Below, in pieces: positions 54,956-64,000 of a DNA stretch of 64,000 nucleotides. This stretch comes from Diphasiastrum complanatum. Lineage: Eukaryota; Streptophyta; Lycopodiopsida; Lycopodiales; Lycopodiaceae. Every line of letters begins with the position of its first letter. Positions within the stretch are counted from its first letter, which is position 1. The notes below the pieces were generated by a model. That model saw only the letters and a list, made by a program, of their open reading frames with translations, did no database searches and had not been told where the DNA came from. The translations under genes and the position numbers were made by a program. Location: assembly GCA_029204225.1 (NCBI GenBank), contig CM055094.1, positions 14,946,928 to 15,010,927 of the forward strand. The letters run 5' to 3'.

Positions 54956-55789
54956 TGTTATTACCCCCACGATTTGCCGAGTCTAGTAGGTACACAACAT
55001 TGCAGTTGGACGCTCACGATCCATCCTGCCGTAGGGCTCAATCCAAGCCCACCCTTTGTGCCTTGCAGCCATCAACCTAGGTTCAAGGTGTAACCATCCT
55101 CTGGCGATGGGGGCTTCCCATTCAATCGTCACCACCTTTGGGTAGTAATTGCGCAAGTTTGGCTAGCACAAGCAAGAATATGTTGGCATGGACTCGTGCT
55201 CCTCCCTCCACCTGTTCCTTGGAAGAGAGAATGAATCTTCAAGAGGGTCCCTCCTATGCATGCACAAGCGTCATAGGCCACTCCAGTTGGATCCTACAAA
55301 GATAGGTCGTGGAAAGCCGCCCTCAAAACCTAGCTACTGGCCAAGGCATAGTAGGATTTATCTCCAAGATCTTAGTAAAGCTTTGCTCTCTTTTTAGAAG
55401 GTCATCTTCCACATCAAAGGACCATTGTATATCATCATTTTGGTTTTGAGATAGATGATGATAGTTTTCAGAAAATGTGGTTTATGTTGTGGTTGGAAGA
55501 AGAATTGACATGATAGCCTACAAGGACTGACATCCACTTGGTAAAGTCTCTAGAATCAGTGAGAGGTGGCATATAATATGGAAGGTTAACTATCTACACA
55601 ATCACCATGTCTACTTTAGGCACACTAGATCTAATCTATCAAGTGGAGAAATGGGTCCCTGACACATGGCATGTTCCACGACGCATGACTATCTAGGTCC
55701 ACCAGTCAAAGTCAATCAAATCAAAGGCTCTAGTTTGTATGCACCTCAAGTAGGTGTAGTGTTTATGGGACCCGAAGGGTTCATAAACA
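54956..55789 (-). repeat. LTR of an unidentified retrotransposon
   Basis: On the minus strand it starts TGTTTATGAACCCTTCGGG directly after the purine tract CTTTAAGGGGGAGGAAA (55790-55805) and ends GGGGGTAATAACA. Much of it is repeated in inverted orientation at 58490-59012. The position of the purine tract makes it a 3' LTR with the element body to the right, but no coding domain was found there. Confidence 0.65.
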
Positions 55790-55805
55790 TTTCCTCCCCC
55801 TTAAA

Positions 55806-56559
55806 GAAGACCTCTTTAAGAGAGAAGACTAGAGTTGAGAAATAATAATGATACGTATTACATATAATCTTTAAATCTACTATAGGGCTTGGGTAGCAAA
55901 TTGCAATGACTGTGAATGATGATTTGGGACTCTAAACTTTCATTTGTCAACAATGTCAAGTTTACTATTCAGAACTTAGGTAGTTATTATTAGGAACTTA
56001 AAAGTTAAGACCTATAATTACTAAGTTGTGGTCAAAGAGTAGCATCCAACTCTAGAGTTATTAATAGTGAAGCTAGTGTACGCTTACAACCTTTGATATT
56101 GTATCCACACAATTGAAGCATGAGTGCCTTTATTTTAGTAGTTCCACTTGAGTGGTCTTTTCCGCACTACTTGCATGTCCTCATCTTTTTGCTCGAGATG
56201 CCATAACCTGGAGTGACAATGACATTATCCCACAAGTGATTCCACTGCCTCGACATGGTCTCGATTGTCTTTAAACCCTAAATCTAACACCAATTTGACA
56301 CTCATTAGTAACTACACACTAATCTTATCTAACACTAATTATCAATCAATAATGAATAATCCTAAGGTCTAACATACTAATCTTAAAACTAGCACTACAC
56401 TAATTTCTTACTTCTAAGTTCTCTCCTCAAACTCTCTTTCTCTCAAATTTCAGGTCTCAAGCACATTCTAGATTTATTATATGAGTTATCTCATTCCCTA
56501 CCCTCAAAACACACATCAGCTTGAGGTTGAGGCAGGACGCTTTCAAGGTACCCCACGTG
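55806..56559. other. AT-rich sequence right of the LTR
   Basis: No retrotransposon domain or other gene recognised. Confidence 0.3.
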
Positions 56560-56765
56560 AGGATAGGTTATGTCTGGATATGTTCATTGGGAGAGGTTGA
56601 GATTGAGGAGCATTTCATTTTCAGATGCCTTGCTTACTATGAGCTATGTGGTTGATATTATTGCCTATTCAGAGACTCACCCACTACTTCATGTTCTCTC
56701 ATCGCCTATGAGGATCCTTGGTGTGTGGCCCTTATGATATATGAGATGTCCCTGATGTAAAGAGT
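56560..56765 (+). pseudogene. LINE ORF2 C-terminal relic
   Basis: GEVEIEEHFIFRCLAYYEL and YYCLFRDSPTT then YEDPWCVALMIYEM parallel the LINE C-terminus at 20876-21316. Stops interrupt it. No 3' tail is attached on this strand. Confidence 0.72.
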
Positions 56766-57204
56766 TTTGTGCCATGATTAGTCAAATACTCGAGGTACAT
56801 AGCCTTAAATTACAACTTTTTTCTCCAAGAGGAGAGCTCAGATGGAAATCTTCATCAAAGCTACCCATTCCTTCCCCTCATATTGCAGATTGGACTTGAC
56901 ATGTGTTGAACTTGGATGCATATGAATTGCTATCTTCAGTGTTTCTATAGTGCCTTCTATTTCAACCTGGATATTTCAAATAGCTTTTACTCCTACCATT
57001 TTGAGTTACCTAGCAGTAGAACTACGTTCTACCAGCTGTGAAGATGGATTTTTTACACCTAGATTCGATCTACATAGGGTGAATCAGCCTTGAAGGGGTT
57101 TGAAGTAGGGCAACAATAACTAAAAACCAAAAAGTAGGGCACAACAGATCAGCCACTAGTTAACCCTAGAGGGCCACTAGGGCAGCTAGAGAGTGGACGG
57201 AGAT

Positions 57205-57560
57205 ATCTGGGAGAGAGAAAGAAAGAAAACTTTATTGATGTCTTTAGATTGCCAAAAAGGTACATAAGCCTGAAAAGTATATTTCACATATGAATACAAT
57301 CATGGAAGTGTACAGAACGGTTTCAAAAGTAAAGTAAAGTAAAGTAAAGGACCAGAACATGAAATACCTAGCTAGGGAAAGAAATACTTTCATATATCTC
57401 CTAATTGCTATGTTGGCTGAAAGATATGACCGATCATATCTTTTGAAGAAAGATGTGATGTCTGCAGCTGTGGAGTTTGATGCCGATTCTGTAGAAGAAA
57501 GATATTTCAACATTCTGATCAATACAGATCGTGAGTATCAATATAATCAGATGGCAAACT
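57205..57560 (-). mobile_element. LINE 3' end fragment
   Basis: On the minus strand GACATCAATAAAGTTTTCTTTC followed by TTTCTCTCTCC matches the tail layout at 20554-20640 and 27561-27660. Upstream sequence to about 57560 has a 92-codon frame without known domain. An AAAGT run of four units lies at 57330-57350. Confidence 0.5.
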
Positions 57561-58100
57561 ATGGATTTATTTCTTCAATATCTTTGATCAGCATTTTTTT
57601 TTGGAACTCTTACGTTTGATCAAATATTTTTTCCCCGAACCTTTGAAGTTATTTCTCTCATCATAATTCACACAAAAGTTTATGGTGGTTTACACCTCGA
57701 ATGTAGTGACATAAAGACGCATTTAACCCACCCGCAAGACTAGATTGATTTCTTTCTCTAAGAGTTGAGGAATGTAGTTATACAACACCACATAAAGTGC
57801 ACATAATAGGCTTAAATTAAATGAGACAGAATTTTGAAGGATTTTTGAACAATTTGTGACTTCTTTGAGTGCTTAGGAGCTTTGATATTTGTCATTTGGA
57901 TTTATATTCAAATAATGTTCACATTTGTTTGCCAATGTTTAATTTCTTGTTTCTTACTGTAAAGATTGTGTTCTTATTTGATTGTGTAGATATTTGAAGC
58001 ATGCGCAAATTGATTGCACTAGCAACAACAATAATCATAGATATCACATTTGTTCCATTGTCAAGTTCATTCACACTTGCATAACCATATTAGACGAGAC

Positions 58101-58348
58101 CCAAGGAAGCGGACCCTGCGTCCGAACGCGCGTCCGCGTCTGTGTCCGGGCGCGGACGCGCCAGGGGTGCGTCTGGGGGTCTGGACGCGTCCACTTTTTT
58201 TTTTTTTTTTTTAATTTGTTAGTGTTAAATAGCATTAAAAACACAAAAAAGAATTGGACGCGTCCGACCCCGCGTCCGGGGGTCGGACGCGTCCGGGTCC
58301 GGACGCCGGACGCGGACGCGGAATGTCCGGCCCGGACCCTCATGTCTG
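58101..58348 (-). mobile_element. 248-bp miniature hAT derivative, TSD GACGAGAC
   Basis: GACGAGAC at 58093-58100 and 58349-58356 flanks a GC-rich segment. Its two ends equal those of the element at 19953-26355 in inverted orientation. On the minus strand it begins CAGACATGAGGGTCCGGGCC and ends CCGCTTCCTTGG. Only the subterminal GGACGCG arrays and a poly-T/poly-A core remain; all coding sequence is gone. It depends on the transposase of a full element. Confidence 0.88.
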
Positions 58349-58489
58349 GACGAGACTATCATCTGTATTTGGCTCATAGTTGCACTGGCGAACCACAATT
58401 CGTGAATAAATTTTTTTAATTTATTTTAGTGTCGTGCACAGTTTAACTTGAAGTGCTCCAAGCTCTCTCTTTATCATGCATCCTACTTC

Positions 58490-59012
58490 TTTCCACCGTC
58501 ATAAAAATGTCTTCTCACAATGCAAACTAGAGCCTTTGACTTGATTTTGACTAGTGGACCTCGATAGCCAACATGTCGCAAATCCATTTGTCCACTTGTC
58601 ATGCCTTCGCCTACACCTAGATTTTGGGAGTGACTTTCCATGGCCGATCTATATAGGGGTAGGACTATGGGGTGGCCTATGACCCTTATGAATATATAGG
58701 AGGAAGGACCTTCTTGAAGATTCATTCTTTCTTCCAAGGAACGGGAGGGAGGAGCACTAGTTCATACCAGGATGATCTTGTTGTTTGTGCTAGCCAAACT
58801 TGAGCGGTTGCTAGCCCAAGGTGGTGACGGTGGTATGAGATGTTGCCATCGCGAGAGAATAGTTATAGCTTGAACCTAGGTTGATGGCTCCAAGGCACGA
58901 AGGGTGGGCTTGGAGTGAGCTCTATGGCTGGGTGGATTGTGAGCATCCAGCTTCTTCTAATGTTGTATACCTACTAGACTCGGCCAATCATGGGGGTTTA
59001 TAATAGTTGAAA
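58490..59012 (+). repeat. Inverted partial copy of the LTR at 54956-55789
   Basis: Shares with the left copy, in reverse orientation, blocks such as AACCTAGGTTGATGGCT, AAGGGTGGGCTTGGA and ACCTACTAGACTCGGC. The end carrying TGTTTATG is missing here and several indels are present. Confidence 0.75.
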
Positions 59013-59709
59013 TTAGAGCCACCAAATCTTGCATTCAAATGCAATCGTTCCACTCTTTCCCTTGAAGATGGATTAATGTAGGGATAATTGCAAGTCGCAA
59101 TTAAGATTTTTAGGAATCAAAAAGGCCGTTCTTTACAACAAAACAAAATTGTGGTAGTGGGGTCGCCCTAAAAAAGCGACTTGAAATATGACTAAAGTCA
59201 TGTAATACCTCTCCCTCAATCTGTGTCCCTGATAAAGTGATGCGAGATGCACCTCTGCCAGAGCCACGCAGCCTCCCTCTCTGTCTATGTGCCACTGTCT
59301 GACTAGAACCTTTGCCTCTCTAGGAAGACCCCCTGCCAGATCCTGGAGGCCTTCTTGGACGCCTCCGAGCTGGTGCTGTGGAAGCAGATGTAGTAGGAGG
59401 TACCACTGATGCAGGAATGGGTGTGGCATGAGATGCAGGCACCCAACCAGAGTGGGTGGCTGAGCAGGAGGTACCGTACGAGTGGCCGTCGTATGCATGG
59501 GAGTTGTATGAGCAGGATCCGTACGAGTGGCAGTCGTATGTGTAGCAGTTGATGGTGCTGGATGTGGCTGAGTACGTGCATGTGGTGAGAGCCACCCCAG
59601 ATCATCAATGTCATCCTCACCCTGTCCCTACCGAAGGAGGTCTGACATGGTCTGGTGAACACTGCAGGTCCGATCTGCATCATCATCATGAACATTTGCA
59701 GGGGCCTGT

Positions 59710-60230
59710 TATAAGGGAAGCTCCTTAGATCCTGCTTACAAATCACAAACACAATGGATAACACACTATGGAGAAACCACCCAACCAAGTAGAAGCATCC
59801 AATCAAACTCTAGAAGCTTCACCCCCAAGCCAAGGAACAAGAAGCATGAATATAGAGTGAGAGCCTGGCAATGAATCCACAACCATAATGAGGAGTAGGG
59901 CGAGTTTGGACCCAATATATAGAGCCAAAAGCATCCTGGGCACATAGCCATGCATAGCCCTAAGTTCCCTATACATAGATTCATCAAGAATAGAGTCCTA
60001 AGCATGGACCAACTATTCATAGAATTGCTATTGATAACTCTACACATGCATACACTGTCTCATACCTTGTCTAAACTCCATTTAGTGTGTTCTGGGCCTC
60101 ACAAGGATATTAGTTACTTTCAGGTCACGTCTAGTATGACGTGGCATAACTAACAGCTTGTTTCACTGGAGTACCGTGTATCCAAGACTAGGAGTATATT
60201 GTATCCTATGTACTGGTCATGGACATAACA
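59710..60230 (-). repeat. 3' LTR of the nested gypsy element
   Basis: 521 bp. It matches the right copy with a few short indels and is also related to the older LTR at 14243-14716. Confidence 0.88.
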
Positions 60231-60339
60231 TTCTTTCCTCCTTAAACTGCTTCTATCCTTAGAAGCTAAACTTTGGGAAATTCTTCTTTATGCTATCAAC
60301 TCTCTCCCACGAATCATCATCCTTAGTACGACCCTTCCA

Positions 60340-61459
60340 CTAAATTAAGCACTCAGAGATAGAACGATTTCTAAATTGTTTATCTCTGGTTCTGAGCACT
60401 TTCTCAAGTTCCAAAGGTACACTAAGTGACAAATCTTCCAAATGGGATAAATCCTCATCCGATCCAACTGTATCACCATCATGTAAACCTAGTTTCAAAC
60501 GACTTATATGAAACACTAGGTGTGCAGTCGATTTTCCTTGAAGATCGAGTTCATACGCCAAAGAACCAATTCTACGTACAATCTTGAAAGGTCCACAATA
60601 ACGGGTAGACAACTTATAATGCTTCCCTGTACGTAACGTCTTAGAATCTTTTGGAATCCTAAGATATACCTAGTCATCAACTTTAAAATCTCTTGGAGAT
60701 CTCTTAAGATCGGTATAGTGTTTAGCTCTATCCTGAGCACTTCGGATACTATCCTTAGCCACTTGCAACATTTCTTGCATATCATGCAAAAAATCAGCAA
60801 CCTTCTGGATCTTAACAAACTTCGTCTCAACATTTACTGGAGATCTAGGTTGAAAACCGTACATAAGCATAAAAGGAGTGTAACCTGTAGCAGAATGTTT
60901 TCTACTATTATATGCAAACTCAACCAGTGGGAGATAATCTTCCCAATGAGATTGCCTGTGAGAAACGTACGTCCTTAAAATATATTCCATAGTTTGATTA
61001 GTCCTTTCTGTCTGGCCATCTGATTCAGGATGATCAGAAGAACTTAAACTCAAAGAAGTTTCCAGTTTATGGAATACTGCTGACCAAAAGTGACCAGTGA
61101 ACTTAGGATCTATCACTAACAATGTCACTGGGCAGACCATACAACCGAAATACTCTTTCAACAAAGATTTGGGCTAATTTAGAAGCCTTTATAGTTGACT
61201 TGACTGGTATGAATGCAGCTAACTTAGTTAACTGATCCACTACAACCCAAATAGAATCATTTTGCCGTTGGGTCTTTGGAAGTCCAACTACAAAATTCAT
61301 AGATATGATTTTCCATTTCTTATCAGGGATATCTAATGGATGCAACAAACCACCAGCCTTTTGGCGCTCAGCCTTTGCTAGTTGACAGGGTTTGCATTTA
61401 ACAACATATGACTCGACATATGGCTTGAGCTTTGGCCAATAGAATTCCCTTTTAACCAA
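60340..61459 (-). pseudogene. Gypsy integrase
   Basis: Zinc-binding C-x-x-C (CKPCQLAKAERQ) is followed by the core with VVDQLTKLAAFIPV, DPKFTGHFWSAVF and DHPESDGQTERTNQ, which carry the three acidic catalytic positions. KHSATGYTPFMLMYGFQPRS and the C-terminal STRYCGPFKIVRRIGSLAYE module follow. A frame change near 61150 and a stop near 60670 break it. It is the best preserved part of this element. Confidence 0.88.
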
Positions 61460-61461
61460 GT

Positions 61462-62243
61462 CTAGAGTCCTGTGTATACCGGGATGTCCTGCACAGGGTA
61501 TGTTCTCACGACGTAAGGTAAATCTGGATTTGCAATTTGTAACACAGGAGCTGAAATAATCATTGTTTTAAGTTTCTCAAAACATTGATTCAATTCCTCG
61601 TTCCAAACAACAGGCGGACTAGATTGATTCCTCTTTTTCTTTTTATTAACAAATCCGTTTGTCAGATTATTAAGTGGTGCTGCTAACTTAGCATAATCCT
61701 CAATAAATCTCTTGAAGAAAAGTGTAAAACCTAAAAATGATTTTACTTGCCTCACAGTTCTCGGAATTGGCCACTCAATCACAATCGACGGAGTTTCATC
61801 AAGATGATTTTTAAGTGTTCTACGTGTTCCACCAAGGATTTATTGTAAATGAGAATGTCGTCTAAGAATACAACCACAAACTTCCCCAAATATGGACAAA
61901 ACAAATCGTTCATCATTTGCTGGAACGTTGCTGGAGCATTCGTTAATCCAAATGGCAACACTAAGAATTCATAATGACCAAATCTAGAACGAAGTCATGT
62001 TTTTTGGACATCTTTCGATTTAATTCTTATTTGATGGTACCTTGTCCTGAGATCTATCTTGGTGAAATACCGTGCTCCATCCAAGCGATCTACAAGGTCA
62101 TCCATCCCGGGTAATGGATATTTATTTTTGATAGTCACTTTATTAAGACCCTTGTAATCCACACACATCCGAAAACCTCCATCTTTCTTCACTTTAAGAA
62201 GAACAGGAGCGCCCCATGGTGATTTACTAGGTTGTATCATCAT
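61462..62243 (-). pseudogene. Gypsy reverse transcriptase, RNase H mostly deleted
   Basis: [65 protein letters not shown] and the catalytic [10 protein letters not shown] are present. The connection segment VKSFLGFTLFFKRFI follows. The text then stops at the start of RNase H (NPDLPYVVRT) and joins integrase zinc-finger sequence. Sequence before SKSPWG is missing, replaced by unrelated DNA at about 62247. Confidence 0.87.
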
Positions 62244-62246
62244 AGA

Positions 62247-62616
62247 TGCACCGCGATTCTGAATCGCAATTGCGATCAGAATCGCGATTCAAATTCGCGT
62301 TTCGGGATTTTTCCATAATTGTGCAGAATCATTTTTTTTAAAATTTTTTTTTAGGCAATATGGGTATCAGATGAAAGCTCTGATTGAGAGCATTATGATT
62401 GTGTAGTTTGCCGACTGTTTCGGGTGCGAAACACCAAAAAGTGTGTTTTCACTCAGGGAGTTGGAAGGCCAAATCATAAAGAGGCCTTACCATTGGGGGT
62501 TGTTGCCCCCCAAACCCCAACTTGCAACCTTGCTCCTCTCCTTGGATTAGAATACTAGTTGATGACCACCAAGCTCGAATGAAAAGCACCACCTCTCCAA
62601 ACTTGTAAGATACCAC
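62247..62616 (-). other. Interior of gypsy element with palindromic segment
   Basis: Contains closely packed CGCGATT/AATCGCG words, including the palindrome ATCGCAATTGCGAT near 62267, then T and A runs and about 250 bp without coding match up to the primer-like site. It stands where gag and protease should be and may include a foreign insertion. Confidence 0.45.
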
Positions 62617-63119
62617 TATAAGAAAAGCTCCTTAGATCCTGCTTACAAATCACAAACACAATGGATAACACAATGGAGAAACCACCCAACCAAGTAGAAG
62701 CATCCAATCAAACTCTAGAAGCTTCACCCCCAAGCCAAGGAACAAAGAAGCATGAATATAGAGTGAGAACCTGGCAATGAATCCACAACCATAATGAGGA
62801 GTAGGGCGAGTTTGGACCCAATATATAGAGCCAAAAGCATTCTAGGCACATAGCCATGCAAGTTCCCTATACATAGATTCATCAAGAATAGAGTCCTAAG
62901 CATGGACCAACTATTCATAGAATTGCTATTGATAACTCTACACATGCATACACTATCTCATACCTTGTCTAAACTCCATTTAGTGTGTTCTGGGCCTCAC
63001 AAGGATATTAGTTACTTTCAGGTCACGTCCAGTATGACGTAACAGCTTGTTTCATTGGAGTACCGTGTATCCAAGACTATGAGTATATTGTATCCTATAT
63101 ATTGGTCATGGACATAACA
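62617..63119 (-). repeat. 5' LTR of the nested gypsy element
   Basis: 503 bp, ending at GGACATAACA before the target duplication CCTGT. Confidence 0.87.
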
Positions 63120-64000
63120 CCTGTGAATCATGCACACCATCAATCCCTCCCATTGTGGCACATGCATCTCCACCCTCTGTTGTATCCCCTGCAAAAGCGT
63201 CCTATGCCATATGGTCAACATCCCCAACATGTGCTGCATCCACTGTCTCTCTCTCATGTTGTATATCCTCTGCTAGTGGATCAGGTCGATACACATCCTG
63301 CTCTGGTAGATATGGCTCATACATCCTTGCCATCATCCTCTGTAATCAATCATCTTTCAGGCCATAGTCTATGTCTGCCTCAAGCTCTGCCTCAGCCATG
63401 GTCTCCAACCCAGGAGCAGGAATACCCAAATCATCGTCATCCTCCTCCTCATCAGCACCCATGCCCATACTTGTCCCCTGGCCAGCACCTGCATCCTGAT
63501 CATGACCCACTTTGTCCATCAACAACCGTCTAACCCGCATCATCTCTCTCTCTGTCTCTGCCGCAATATCAGCCCTCGGCATAGGTATGGTGGAATCAGT
63601 GGAATCATCAACGCCTAGTAAACAATCCGAGGGCAACACCTCTAGAGGGTCAACAATAGATGCAAGTCTGTCACCCAACCTTGCATTGGTGTTGCAAAAA
63701 ACCAGCCGTGTCATTTGTGCAACAAAAAGGCGATTCGCCTTTTTGTGTGAATCAATGAAAATGTGATCCAGTTGCGCTTGCATACACTGGAGGAACAATC
63801 CTATTGACAATCATGAAATTCAAAAAAGCGCATTAGTTGATTTCATCCATTTAACACCCATCTTTAATCACATAGAATTTGGTGGAATACCTGTGATAGC
63901 ACTCGCAAGGCCAGCTTTTGTAGAGCTGGGCATGCAGAACCATAGAGGTTCCACCAAGTCACCGCTTTCTCCTGCCTGTTGGGATTCAGCGCCGCATGAT

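Larger units (their letters stand above)
59710..63119 (-). mobile_element. Ty3/gypsy element nested in hAT copy 3, TSD CCTGT
   Basis: LTRs at 59710-60230 and 62617-63119 are flanked by CCTGT at 59705-59709 and 63120-63124. On the minus strand the LTR starts TGTTATGTCC and ends CTTATA, a non-canonical TG...TA form. A purine tract (TTTAAGGAGGAAAGAA) precedes the 3' LTR. A TGGTATC primer-like sequence follows the 5' LTR after one base. Gag and protease are missing. Pol is present but damaged. Confidence 0.87.
59080..64000 (-). pseudogene. hAT transposase, copy 3 (C-terminal half), split by a gypsy element
   Basis: On the minus strand the exon at 64000-63891 encodes WWNLYGSACPALQKLALRVL followed by SQ and a donor GTATTC, the same splice position as in copy 1. 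The next exon (from about 63804) carries the dimerisation motif CSSSVCKRNWITFSLIHTKR. A frame change near 63720 and FCNTNAR follow, then an acidic tail. The gypsy element 59710-63119 interrupts the tail. The remainder continues from 59704 to about 59090 with Thr/His/Tyr-rich text and an Arg/Gly-rich end. The N-terminal half lies beyond the right edge. It is diverged from copies 1 and 2. Confidence 0.78.

Overview
The window looks like nuclear DNA of a land plant with a large, repeat-rich genome, perhaps a non-flowering vascular plant such as a fern. The reasons are one plant-type gene spread over more than 42 kb, very long introns filled with nested retrotransposons and hAT transposons, long (TC)n/(GA)n tracts and plant-type TTTAGGG units. 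The lineage is an inference. No bacterial, organellar or CRISPR features are seen.

Only one host gene is recognised. A SEUSS/SLK-like (LIM-domain-binding family) transcriptional co-regulator lies on the + strand. Its nine visible coding exons run from 10330 to 52929, and the 3' end lies outside the window. The exons of the conserved domain join in frame with canonical GT-AG borders. Three introns are large (about 5.6, 15.1 and 17.7 kb) and carry most of the mobile DNA. The Q/S-rich first exon has one frame break near 11005. A pyrimidine-rich leader region lies upstream, from about 8.7 kb.

Left flank (1-8.7 kb): a decayed Ty1/copia integrase, a complete non-autonomous LTR element with TSD CCCAA (3005-5812), a 227-bp tandem repeat and a tRNA/SINE-like relic. 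Intron 2 (12.7-18.3 kb): Ty3/gypsy and copia relics. The 15-kb intron holds a complete hAT element (19953-26355, 8-bp TSD CAATGTAC) with a multi-exon transposase, then LINE ORF1 pieces, a gypsy integrase and copia element A (-). The 17.7-kb intron holds a LINE interrupted by copia element B (+, TSD TGGGC), further LINE pieces, a gypsy gag and a second hAT transposase.

Right flank (53-64 kb): a pair of inverted LTR copies, a 248-bp deletion derivative of the hAT element (TSD GACGAGAC), and a third hAT transposase (-). That transposase is split by a gypsy element with TSD CCTGT.

The most notable results are these. The complete hAT element and its miniature derivative were identified by matching their GC-rich ends and target duplications. 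Inverted copia elements A and B flank two SEUSS-like exons. LINEs and an ORF1-only derivative share a 3' tail that runs into (TC)n microsatellites. All coordinates, splice sites and homologies were read by eye; no searches or alignments were run.
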